DNA of 64,000 bases from Acetobacterium bakii (GTDB lineage: Bacteria > Bacillota > Clostridia > Eubacteriales > Eubacteriaceae): NCBI RefSeq assembly GCF_001263355.1, contig NZ_LGYO01000007.1:124001-188000 (forward strand). The letters are read 5' to 3'. Position 1 is the stretch's first letter. Each line of letters begins with the position of its first letter. Below the pieces are notes generated by a model. That model saw only the letters and a list, made by a program, of their open reading frames with translations, had not been told where the DNA came from and searched no databases. The position numbers and the translations under genes are program-made. Below are positions 53,354-61,701 of the stretch, one piece after another.

Positions 53354-54295
53354 TTACAGGCAAATTTCCATGCCGGCTTCACTGCTTGATCCCTGGAAGA
53401 GAACCTCACTATGCCTGCTGACGAGGCGCACGGACACATGGGCGGTGATGCTTTCAATAATCTCCCGGTCCATGAGCCCGTCAACCGGGGCTCTGAGGGT
53501 GCCGCCGCCGGACATTTGGGCCTTAAAGCTCAGGGTTCCGGCAGGTCCCGATAATTCCCCGGAACAGGTTCTGTTCACGGGATCAACCTGCCAGTTGGCA
53601 AGTTTCGAATGGTTATAGGTGGCAAAACGGACTTTAATGTCCTTAAAATCAGTGAAATAGGCGAAAAATCCCGGGAACTCCCGTCCCAGAAACGGAATCC
53701 GCGCTCTTGAAAAAACAAAGGAGGCGTTGGATGAATCAAAATGACTGGCTTGCAGCCAGAGGTAGGTTTTCGGAAAGGACCGGCCATAATCCTTCTCGAT
53801 ATAACCAACACCCCCGTCAAAATCCAGGATCTCCCCATCCAACTCGATTTTTCCCTGAAGCTCATGGTATAAATGAATAATGGCGTGGTAACATTCCATC
53901 GGCAAGAATGTAAAAGGCCCCATAATTCCCGGGTTGTGCCAGGTGGTTGGAAAGGCATGAATATCCCTAAAGGCCAGGCATCCTTTTAACAAACCTTCAT
54001 GAGTATCGATGTTCAGGTCTAAACCCGTTGCGCTAAAGCGATTGTTCCCGATACGCAGATCAAAATCATCTGAAAGACAGAGAAATTCTGAATAGGAAAA
54101 ATGATGATACCAGGTCTTTCCGGTTACCGCATTGATCACCTGAATAAAGGCATGCTTCTGCCCCTGAGGATCAATGGCCATGCCGGGGATGATGGCAATG
54201 GCATGTTTGCGATCGGCACTGATACATTTAAAATACCAGCCTTCAAAATATCGCCTTTTACGATGCTGTCCCTGAAAATATTCCTGTTTTTTCAT
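53354..54295 (-). CDS. Tocopherol cyclase-like protein (PF14249 family)
   Basis: This 313-residue protein has family features: the N-terminal RRYFEGWYFKCI, the pairing strand GVGYIEKDYGRSFPKTYLWLQASHF, and beta-rich lipocalin-like segments. In plants and cyanobacteria the family (VTE1) closes the chromanol ring of tocopherol, and related AttH/CrtC-type proteins hydrate carotenoids. It is the last gene of an operon with a carotenoid-type synthase and desaturase and two VTE-like enzymes, so a prenyl or carotenoid substrate is likely. Actual reaction unknown. No aromatic prenyltransferase gene is in view. Confidence 0.85.
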   Translation of the reverse strand: MKKQEYFQGQHRKRRYFEGWYFKCISADRKHAIAIIPGMAIDPQGQKHAFIQVINAVTGKTWYHHFSYSEFLCLSDDFDLRIGNNRFSATGLDLNIDTHEGLLKGCLAFRDIHAFPTTWHNPGIMGPFTFLPMECYHAIIHLYHELQGKIELDGEILDFDGGVGYIEKDYGRSFPKTYLWLQASHFDSSNASFVFSRARIPFLGREFPGFFAYFTDFKDIKVRFATYNHSKLANWQVDPVNRTCSGELSGPAGTLSFKAQMSGGGTLRAPVDGLMDREIIESITAHVSVRLVSRHSEVLFQGSSSEAGMEICL

Positions 54296-54351
54296 AAATT
54301 ATCTCCACTTATTTTTCTTACCCATTTTCCTCTGATCCCTCAACCTTGTAT

Positions 54352-55197
54352 TTAATAAAAGAATAAAACCAACACGGATGCCAGAAAAGAGCTGGCAAAA
54401 TTCACGAAGTCGTTATTGACAAAGCGCCAGCCTTTATGCAATGCATTGGGTTTGTTTTCATAGGTCGGCTTTTCGGTTAATTCGCCGGTTTTCAGGCTGA
54501 TATATTTGGCCTGGATGGTTCCGCCCATGAGGCTATCCAGGATGGAGCCCATAAAACCGCCCAATGTAATCAAACCCATCTGAAATAATAAAAATTCCCC
54601 GGCGTTTCCGGTCACTAACTCATAAAATCCAAAAGTCAGGGCAATGAGCGCTGCGCCTCCGCAGGAGGCAACTAAACCCAAAGGGCTGACCCCTCCCGAT
54701 ATCCCTCGTTTTACCGGACGAAAGGTCAGCAGTGACACCGGCGCGCGCTTGCTGAGGATCCCGATTTCGGATGCCCATGTGTCGGCATTACAGGCCGCGA
54801 AGGCGATTGCCACCGCCATTACGTAGACCTCATTCTGAGAAATCACAAAGAGGATGCCCATGATCAGTGCCGCTCCGCCATTTGCGGCAACCTGAAAGAG
54901 ATCCCGGGGCCCGGCCTTGGCATGAAGCTCAGCCTCAATGGGATCTTTAATACTGGCCTTAAAGTGGGACAACAGCGTTGCGCTCACAAAGAAGACCATG
55001 AGCAGGAGTAAAAAGAGCGGTCCTCCGGTATAATAAAGAGCCACGGCCAAAAAGAAAGCCCCCACCGACGCCGCTGGCGTCAGCGACCTACGTTTAAAAG
55101 CAACTCCGGCAAAAAGCAGGGATAGCAATACGAAAAGAATCTGTTGTATATATGTTCCGGTTTGAATAACCAGGTTAGCATCAAGTATGTTTTCCAA
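54352..55197 (-). CDS. DUF92 membrane protein, VTE6 (phytyl-phosphate kinase)-like
   Basis: This 281-residue protein has six or more membrane segments and the DUF92 core NADTWASEIGILSKRAPVSLLTFRPVKRGISGGVSPLG. The start is TTG at 55197, with AGGAGG upstream. The plant member VTE6 phosphorylates phytyl phosphate to phytyl diphosphate. Being directly after a VTE5-like gene, it is likely the second kinase in a route from a free isoprenol to its diphosphate. Specificity for phytol, geranylgeraniol or farnesol cannot be read from sequence. Confidence 0.85.
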   Translation of the reverse strand: MENILDANLVIQTGTYIQQILFVLLSLLFAGVAFKRRSLTPAASVGAFFLAVALYYTGGPLFLLLLMVFFVSATLLSHFKASIKDPIEAELHAKAGPRDLFQVAANGGAALIMGILFVISQNEVYVMAVAIAFAACNADTWASEIGILSKRAPVSLLTFRPVKRGISGGVSPLGLVASCGGAALIALTFGFYELVTGNAGEFLLFQMGLITLGGFMGSILDSLMGGTIQAKYISLKTGELTEKPTYENKPNALHKGWRFVNNDFVNFASSFLASVLVLFFY

Positions 55198-55209
55198 AAA
55201 AAGTCCTCC

Positions 55210-55881
55210 TCACAAGACAAACCAAAGATAATAGGCCCCGGACGTCAGCAGCGGCACCGTTAAATTATCAAGACCAAGAGGTGTTACCGCTTCAACGATG
55301 GTCGCCAGCACCGCCAACACCAGCGCCGGCAACAGTACCTGAGGCTGGCCCGTGACACCCAGTAAAATGGCGGCGACTGAGAACGACACCACCAGCATGG
55401 TGGCACTTCCGGAAAGGCTCTTGGTTGCCCCCAAAATTTTATAGGGTCCCACTGGCCAACGGGTTCCCACCACTGCCGCGAAACCATCCCCATATCCCAT
55501 AATTAATATTCCGAGACCACCGACCACCGGGGCCGCGATCGGGCCAAAGGTAACCAGGGCAAGAATTAGCAGCGACACCGCATAATAAACCGTCCCCAGA
55601 TCCCCTTTTCCTTCCCCCCGCTCCATAGCTGAAAAAATCTGAAAACGATATGACAGGTAGTTAATGACAACAAAGCAGGCCGGAACAATGGCTGCCCAGA
55701 TGGCACTGTCAAAAAACGCCATGGCCAGAAGCCACCAATTGCAAACAAGAATATGAACGGTTTTACGGCTCATCTCTTTTCCGAATCGTTCCAGGTATCG
55801 GGCTAAAAAAATAACACCAAATACATAAATAAACGAAAAAACAATCCCCCAGGCATTATGATAGTTCCAAATATTTTGCAT
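55210..55881 (-). CDS. Phytol/dolichol kinase-family protein (VTE5-like)
   Basis: This 223-residue membrane protein of the SEC59/VTE5 CTP-dependent kinase family has the motifs EMSRKTVHI and ILIMGYGDGFAAVVGTRW followed by KILGATKSLSGSATM. These enzymes phosphorylate polyprenols or phytol. With the DUF92 protein encoded 13 bp downstream it would make prenyl diphosphates from salvaged alcohols. It follows the synthase gene of the carotenoid pair, which suggests the product feeds that pathway. Confidence 0.85.
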   Translation of the reverse strand: MQNIWNYHNAWGIVFSFIYVFGVIFLARYLERFGKEMSRKTVHILVCNWWLLAMAFFDSAIWAAIVPACFVVINYLSYRFQIFSAMERGEGKGDLGTVYYAVSLLILALVTFGPIAAPVVGGLGILIMGYGDGFAAVVGTRWPVGPYKILGATKSLSGSATMLVVSFSVAAILLGVTGQPQVLLPALVLAVLATIVEAVTPLGLDNLTVPLLTSGAYYLWFVL

Positions 55882-55912
55882 CCGCTTTCCCCCAAATCAT
55901 CTTATTCGCATT

Positions 55913-56776
55913 TCATTGATGCAATCCCAGTCGAAAAACCTGCCACCGGGCCAAACCAAAAAGTATTAGCTTTTGCCAACCGAAAACATAAATCCGCCGA
56001 TCAAGAAAGTGATACTTAGATTTGCGACAGCGCTTTAGAATCCGGCGATAATAAAGCAGTGACAATAAAATCGGAAACCGCGCATCCTTATCAAAAGCTT
56101 TAAGTCCCTTTCTGATCCTATTATATCTGATTTCAGATTCCCCGGCAATTTTTTCCCAAAGAGAAATAAGCTGGGTTGAAGGTTCCGGTCCCGCTAAACT
56201 TTCAGTTGACACACCAAAGTCATCCATAAGATCCCGGGGCAGGTAAATACGATTAATTCGGTAATCCGTACCGATATCCCTTAAAATATTCGTGAGCTGC
56301 ATAGCGATTCCCAGCTCAATCGACTCTTTTTTAGCCGCCGCCGTTACCGGCGTGGCCAAAATCGGACAGAGCATCAAACCCACGGTTCCGGCCACCAGAT
56401 AGCAATAATCCAACAGGGCCTTGAAATCCTCTGGCTGCTGAAACTCAGAATCCTGGAGCTGGCCTTTAAGCATGTCCCGAAAGGGTTCGATCTCCAGGGA
56501 AAAGCTATCAAAGGCCCAACGCAGTGACCGCCACATGGGCTCATCCGGGGTTTCACCCCTGGCAAAGGCCTCGAGTTTTTGGGCCATGTCAAGGACGGCC
56601 TGGGGATTATTGTCCACATCAACATAGTCGTCCGCAATCCGACAAAACGCATAAATGGCAAATATCCCCTGGGCCCGTTCTCTGGGCAGGTTTCGAAAGG
56701 CCCGATAAAAACTGCTGGAATTTTTTCTGATCAGTGCCTCACACCAGTCAAGATCACTTTGCAGACGGGATTCCAT
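55913..56776 (-). CDS. crtM: Squalene/phytoene synthase family enzyme, CrtM-like
   Basis: This 287-residue trans-isoprenyl head-to-head synthase has first Asp-rich motif RIADDYVD (about residues 47-53) and second motif NILRDIGTD (about 163). Other conserved parts are FYRAFRNLPRERAQGIFAIYAFCR and YCYLVAGTVG. The length fits staphylococcal dehydrosqualene synthase better than longer plant-type phytoene synthases, so 2 FPP to dehydrosqualene (C30) is the favoured guess. GGPP use cannot be excluded. Its ATG overlaps the desaturase stop (TAATG). Confidence 0.92.
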   Translation of the reverse strand: MESRLQSDLDWCEALIRKNSSSFYRAFRNLPRERAQGIFAIYAFCRIADDYVDVDNNPQAVLDMAQKLEAFARGETPDEPMWRSLRWAFDSFSLEIEPFRDMLKGQLQDSEFQQPEDFKALLDYCYLVAGTVGLMLCPILATPVTAAAKKESIELGIAMQLTNILRDIGTDYRINRIYLPRDLMDDFGVSTESLAGPEPSTQLISLWEKIAGESEIRYNRIRKGLKAFDKDARFPILLSLLYYRRILKRCRKSKYHFLDRRIYVFGWQKLILFGLARWQVFRLGLHQ

Positions 56777-58275
56777 TATTGGTAATCCCGGACTATTTCC
56801 TGAACCCCCAGCTTGGCAGAATTCAAAACAATCGGGACACCGGCACCGGGATGGGCGCTTGACCCGGCAAAATAAAGATTTTCATAATTCATGGCCTTGG
56901 CTTGGGGGCGCCAATAATTGCTTTGAAGCAGCGTCGGCCGAAGTCCGAACGTTGCACCAAAAACTGCATTAAAATCGCCCTTAAAATCCAACGGCGTGTA
57001 AACTTTTTCAAAAATAATATGCTTTTCAAAATCTTTCAGGGGGACAATTTCTTTAACCTTCTCCAAGGCCTGTTTTCGATAACCTGCCACCATTGAGGCA
57101 TCGGCCCAATCCAGGGGGCCATCCTTTAAATTCGGTACCGGTGTCAATACATAAAGTCCCAGCTGACCATCCGGCGCCAGATCTTCATCCAGCAGCGCCG
57201 GAGCATAAACATAAATAGAGGGATCCGCCGGGAAATGGCCGTCAAAAATGTCCTTAAGATTTCCCCGAAAATCACCGGAGAAAACCATGCTGTGGATATT
57301 GAGTCCCGGGAAATCACGTTTATCCAGACCCAGATAAAGCACGAAAGCCGAACAGGCGTAATCTAGGTCTTTTACCTTGGCCGGAGTGTATTTTCCATGT
57401 TTGAAATCAATCGGCAACAGGGATTCCATGGCATGGGGAAAATCTGCCGAACACAGAATGATATCGCCCGTTTTTTCCAGACCCGCCACGGTTACACTGC
57501 GGGCCCGCTTTCCGTCGAAGTTGATTTTCTCAACTGGTGCGTTCAGAAATAGCTTCCCGCCCATTTCCAGAAATAATCTTTCCATAGCCACGGCCATACT
57601 GCGCATCCCACCCTTAAGAAACCAAACCCCATAGACCAGTTCAATCATCGGAATGATGGTATAAATAGATGGACCGTTGAACGGTGAAATGCCAATATAA
57701 AGGGTCTGAAAGCTGAGTAATTCTCTGAGTTTATTATCTTTGACAAATTTCCCCACTGAATCGAATGCGTTGTCAAAGGTTCGCAGCCGCAGTCCGGCTA
57801 AAAGGGTTTTGGGATTATAAAAATCGCGGGGACTCCTAAAGGACCGGTCAATAAAAAAATATTTTGCCACCAGATAGCGTTTATAAACATCGGAAAGGTA
57901 GGCTAAATAACCCTGGGCCTCTTCCGCGCTGACACTTTCCAAGGTTGTCACCAGACTGCTGAGTTCAGACGATGCCTCATGGGTGGTACCATCATCAAAA
58001 TAGACCTTGTAGATAGGATCCAATCGCTGCATTTCGAGATAGTCATCAGGATTGCGATCGCAATAGGAGAACACTTCTTTAAAAATCTGGGGCATCATCA
58101 GAATCGTCGGGCCCAAATCAAAGGAAAAACCATTTCCGCTGACCACCCCCATCCGACCGCCAATGGTCGAATTCTTCTCATAGAGTTCAACCTCAAATCC
58201 CTGTTTGAGCAAGCGAACTGCGCTGGCAAGTCCGCTGACTCCTGCACCAATGACAATAACTTTCTTCTTGCTCAT
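56776..58275 (-). CDS. crtN: Phytoene/diapophytoene desaturase family protein, CrtN-like
   Basis: This 499-residue flavoprotein has an N-terminal FAD site VIVIGAGVSGLASAVRLLKQG and the CrtI/CrtN pattern NSTIGGRMG, FDLGPTILMMP, FLKGGMRSMAVAMERL, NYENLYFAGSSAHPGAGVPIVL. It would introduce conjugated double bases into the C30 or C40 backbone made by the next enzyme. In an anaerobe the electron acceptor must be something other than oxygen. It is the first gene of the operon and has its own promoter. Related isomerase or oxidase functions (CrtP-like) are less likely but possible. Confidence 0.92.
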   Translation of the reverse strand: MSKKKVIVIGAGVSGLASAVRLLKQGFEVELYEKNSTIGGRMGVVSGNGFSFDLGPTILMMPQIFKEVFSYCDRNPDDYLEMQRLDPIYKVYFDDGTTHEASSELSSLVTTLESVSAEEAQGYLAYLSDVYKRYLVAKYFFIDRSFRSPRDFYNPKTLLAGLRLRTFDNAFDSVGKFVKDNKLRELLSFQTLYIGISPFNGPSIYTIIPMIELVYGVWFLKGGMRSMAVAMERLFLEMGGKLFLNAPVEKINFDGKRARSVTVAGLEKTGDIILCSADFPHAMESLLPIDFKHGKYTPAKVKDLDYACSAFVLYLGLDKRDFPGLNIHSMVFSGDFRGNLKDIFDGHFPADPSIYVYAPALLDEDLAPDGQLGLYVLTPVPNLKDGPLDWADASMVAGYRKQALEKVKEIVPLKDFEKHIIFEKVYTPLDFKGDFNAVFGATFGLRPTLLQSNYWRPQAKAMNYENLYFAGSSAHPGAGVPIVLNSAKLGVQEIVRDYQ

Positions 58276-58784
58276 GCTCCCATTTACCCCTTTACTTCGA
58301 TTATTCTTATTTATACCCCATATTTCCCATATAAGCTCACTTTTGAGTTTAATTCTGGAATTTAACTGCCGGTATTCATTAAAGAATGTTGAATCTGATT
58401 ATATCAAAGTAGAATATAGTTTACAATGATTATAAATAATTCCCTTACTTGTTCCGGTAAATTAATTAAAAACCTTATCCCTTTTATATTGAATTCACCC
58501 GTTTTTTTTCGGTCTTAAATCTCCAGTTGGCAGCTTATAAAACCACCTAAACTGTTTTTCTGAAAACATAAAAAAATCCACTCAAACGTCATCCCAACAT
58601 CCCGGAAATGGCTGTTTTTTAGTGGATAATTCTAGTTTTTTATGATAATATATTACTATCTTCTGAAGAAATAATTGATTTTTTCTTTGTCCTGAAATCG
58701 TATGCATTCTGGCTGATCATCAACTTCAAATTTATTGTTTAATTTTCAAGATTATGCCTGAAACAGGCAGAGATGGAGTATCTC
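58276..58784. other. Divergent control region between the isoprenoid operon and lysR
   Basis: This AT-rich 509-bp gap holds the crtN promoter at 58398-58426. Between 58574 and 58627 an ATCCACT/AGTGGAT inverted pair has a 40-base loop and T-rich flanks, but is too weak to call. A LysR-type T-N11-A operator could not be assigned with confidence. No supported gene was seen. Confidence 0.5.
58398..58426 (-). promoter_or_regulatory. Promoter of the isoprenoid operon
   Basis: TTGTAA (58426-58421) and TATAAT (58403-58398) with a 17-base spacer lie on the minus strand, about 120 bases before the crtN start. Confidence 0.7.
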
Positions 58785-59672
58785 ATGAATCTAAACCAAT
58801 TATATTATTTTAAAAAGCTGGCTGAATTAGAACATTATACCCAGGCCTCAAAAGAATTATTTATTACCCAGCCCAGTTTAAGCGGCTCTATCTCGTCACT
58901 GGAGGAGGAGCTTGGCATTGCATTGTTTCAACGACAGGGACGGAACATTAAACTGTCAAAATATGGTAAAGAATTTTATCAATATGTTTGTTCATCTTTA
59001 GTCGAACTGGAGAGGGGCATTGAGAAAGCTAAAGAAAAATCAGATTCTTATGGTGGTACTGCTGATGTGGGTTGTATTCCCACCCTGGCCGGCAATTTTC
59101 TCCCCGTAGCCGTTAATGGCTATTTGAAAAATATTGATTCAAAGACAACATTTAATATTTTTCACGGTATGACTCTGGCTGTGATTGAAGGCATTGAGTC
59201 TGAGAAGTATGATGTGGGTTTTTGTTCATATGTAGAAAATAAACCTAATCTGGAATTTCACCCGATTATTGCACAAGAACTCATTTTACTGGTAAACAAC
59301 AATCACCGATTGGCCAAAAAAGATTCGATCTGTCTAAAGGAGCTTTCTGATTATCCTATCATCACCTACCGTCAAAGTCTACCCATCGGAAAAACAATCA
59401 TGAAATATCTTAAAGCGAACCACTTGAAAGCGCTCTATGCCTATGATGATGAAATCACCATAGGTGGTATTGTCGCTAATACCGATAATATTGCCATTAC
59501 TGCCCGCACTTCGTTTTTACTTCAGTTTCAGGATTTGAAAATGATTTCTTTAGATATTCCCAGCGATGCCCGTCTTATTTATATGGTATACAAAAAAGAT
59601 ATCTACCAAACTTTTCATGTCAAAGCTTTTATTACTTATGTCCTCGAAAGCCAGTGTCACTTACCAAAGTAA
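58785..59672 (+). CDS. LysR-family transcriptional regulator
   Basis: This 295-residue protein has an N-terminal winged helix (NLNQLYYFKKLAELEHYTQASKELFITQPSLSGSISSLEEELGIALFQRQGR), followed by the periplasmic-binding-type effector domain. The ATG at 58785 is preferred, with GGAG 8 bases upstream; a Met four codons earlier lacks a site. It converges with the small Cys-rich gene, the two stops being one base apart, so it could control the transporter/ligase genes on one side or the isoprenoid operon on the other. Confidence 0.93.
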   Translation: MNLNQLYYFKKLAELEHYTQASKELFITQPSLSGSISSLEEELGIALFQRQGRNIKLSKYGKEFYQYVCSSLVELERGIEKAKEKSDSYGGTADVGCIPTLAGNFLPVAVNGYLKNIDSKTTFNIFHGMTLAVIEGIESEKYDVGFCSYVENKPNLEFHPIIAQELILLVNNNHRLAKKDSICLKELSDYPIITYRQSLPIGKTIMKYLKANHLKALYAYDDEITIGGIVANTDNIAITARTSFLLQFQDLKMISLDIPSDARLIYMVYKKDIYQTFHVKAFITYVLESQCHLPK

Positions 59673-59673
59673 A

Positions 59674-60195
59674 CTACCAGTTTGCCTGCATCCGGTCCAT
59701 CGGCAGTTTAATCAGCCCGGCTTTATTCAGATACACATATATTTCAAATCCCCGTTTGCAACGAAAGGTGCATTCCAAACAGGGATCTTCATTGCAATAT
59801 ACATAAGCATCTTCATCTGCTAATGCAAATATAAAGGATGATTTTTCGCTGTTTTTCACATACTTCAGCTGTCCCCCTGTAAAGGTTTTAAGATAAATCC
59901 ATTGTGGAGCAGCTGACGCTTCCTTTATTTGCCAGAAAACTTCGATGGCATTTTCGTTATAGCCGCCAATAATCCGGTAATTAATTAAAATCTTTGCTGA
60001 AAAATCCAAACATTCTTTGGCTTCCAGTATATCCATCGCACCATCGCAGCATATCGGAATACTTTCATTTCTTACACTGGTTCCTTGAAAGACACTTCCA
60101 CAGCAGCTGCAATAATAAAATATAACCTCGGGACAATCTACCTTGGGTTTTGTTGTTTCCCGAGATCTTTTTACACCAAATTTTTGTTTTTGCAA
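59674..60195 (-). CDS. Divergent desulfoferrodoxin-like protein
   Basis: This 173-residue protein has an N-terminal CSCCGSVFQG...PICCDGAM pattern resembling the desulforedoxin-type iron site (CxxC...CC). A beta-rich second domain ends DEDAYVYCNEDPCLECTFRC, reminiscent of the EYCNIHGLWK end of superoxide reductase. The His ligands of a true superoxide reductase centre are not evident, so catalytic activity is doubtful. The start is TTG at 60195, with GGAGG 8 bases upstream, inside the 3' end of the transporter gene. Family assignment is tentative; metal binding is likely. Confidence 0.6.
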   Translation of the reverse strand: MQKQKFGVKRSRETTKPKVDCPEVIFYYCSCCGSVFQGTSVRNESIPICCDGAMDILEAKECLDFSAKILINYRIIGGYNENAIEVFWQIKEASAAPQWIYLKTFTGGQLKYVKNSEKSSFIFALADEDAYVYCNEDPCLECTFRCKRGFEIYVYLNKAGLIKLPMDRMQANW

Positions 60196-61508
60196 TCCTG
60201 TTCCTCCAAACCCTGAACCCGTTTATTCCAAATTCTTTCTGCTATTGGTATGATCGGCCGAACTTGACTCGTCAACAGGATAATTGCTCCCAGAATAGAC
60301 ATTCCCGCACCTACATATAACGCATAATTATAACCATAGGCGTCAACAATTATTCCTGTGATCAGCGGCGCTGTTATCCCGCCAATTGTTGCGCAGGTTG
60401 CATAAAGTCCGGTAATCTTCCCCGCATTCTTTGGAGAAAAAATCAGTGGCATGGAATAATATCCGCCCATCGTCAGGCATAATACGCCGTTTGATGCAGA
60501 TATAAGGGCTACTGCAGAAACAGAATTGGTAGCTTGGGATCCCAATACCAATAAAATGCCCGCCCCTAACATGCCAATGAGCGGGATTAGCTTTCTGCCC
60601 ATATTATGCCCGAATTTTTTAGCAGCCTGATCGGCCAGCCATCCGCCTAAAGGATATGTGACTGTTGCCACAATATACGGCATCATTGAATAGATCGCAC
60701 TTGTACCCATTGAGAATCCTCTGCCATTGACAAAATACGTGGGCAGCCAGGTCATAAATAAGTAGAATAAATAGTTCGTACAAAAGAATGAGATCGCCCC
60801 AGTCCAAACGGATGGTGTGGAAAATATATCTTTTGACGTTAAATTAACCACTGCTCCGGAACTATCTACCATAACCACTTGATCTGATTTTATATAATCT
60901 ATTTCTGCTTTGGTAATTTTAGGATGATCTTCCGGCTTATCCTTCCCAAACTTCCACCAAACAAAGACCCAAACAGGCGCAAGAAATGCAAATGAATGAA
61001 AGACCATCTGCCAACCCCAATTATTAATAATCCATGCGGAAAGAGGCATTGCCAGAGCGATCCCAATAGAAACACCCATGATACTTACTCCCCAGGCCAA
61101 CCCGGATTCCTTTTTTGGCATCCATTGCGCAATGATTGAACCCATGGCGGGCAACGAAACGCCTTCACCCCAGCCCATTAAAATGCGGATTAATAACATC
61201 GCCCCTAATGTTGCTCCAAATGGTGTTATAAAAACAAAGACTGACCACCAGATTGCCCCAAACATGACAATCTTGCCACCGCCAAATCGGTCGGCTAACC
61301 ATCCGCCGGGGATCTGGGTACAGGCATAACCAATAAAAAATGCTGTTGAAACTAAACCAAACTGCGTTGCTGTCCAACCATAGTGTTTTATCATGCTGGG
61401 GCCTGCCATGGACATACAGGATCTGTCCATATACAGAATAATATAGCAAGCGGTCAACAGAAAAACAGTATGCCATCGTTTATTGCCAATTTTTAAATTC
61501 ATCATCAT
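60171..61508 (-). CDS. MFS transporter, anion/carboxylate symporter-like
   Basis: This 445-residue protein with twelve predicted membrane segments belongs to the major facilitator superfamily (ACS-type). Signature stretches are GWLADRFGGGKIVMFGAIWW between helices 2 and 3 and GGWLADQAAKKFGHNMGRK between helices 8 and 9. Such carriers take up organic acids. Three consecutive ATGs begin the frame and AAGGA best fits the third (61502). It follows the acyl-CoA ligase gene by about 190 bp and overlaps the small Cys-rich gene by 25 bases. The substrate may be the acid activated by that ligase. Confidence 0.9.
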   Translation of the reverse strand: MMMNLKIGNKRWHTVFLLTACYIILYMDRSCMSMAGPSMIKHYGWTATQFGLVSTAFFIGYACTQIPGGWLADRFGGGKIVMFGAIWWSVFVFITPFGATLGAMLLIRILMGWGEGVSLPAMGSIIAQWMPKKESGLAWGVSIMGVSIGIALAMPLSAWIINNWGWQMVFHSFAFLAPVWVFVWWKFGKDKPEDHPKITKAEIDYIKSDQVVMVDSSGAVVNLTSKDIFSTPSVWTGAISFFCTNYLFYLFMTWLPTYFVNGRGFSMGTSAIYSMMPYIVATVTYPLGGWLADQAAKKFGHNMGRKLIPLIGMLGAGILLVLGSQATNSVSAVALISASNGVLCLTMGGYYSMPLIFSPKNAGKITGLYATCATIGGITAPLITGIIVDAYGYNYALYVGAGMSILGAIILLTSQVRPIIPIAERIWNKRVQGLEEQDCKNKNLV

Positions 61509-61701
61509 TCCTTGTGTAATGAACTGCAGAAAATAAAATTACACATTTTCCTCTCTGGATTTTTGATATTATTTATTATGCTGCTTTATTATTACTTTTA
61601 TTTCCATAAACTTTTTTAGTTAGTCGTTTACATAGCTCTGCCTACTGCTTTGCAATTACTGCAATGATTTAACAAGGCATCCCCAAAAATAACCATAGAT
61701 T

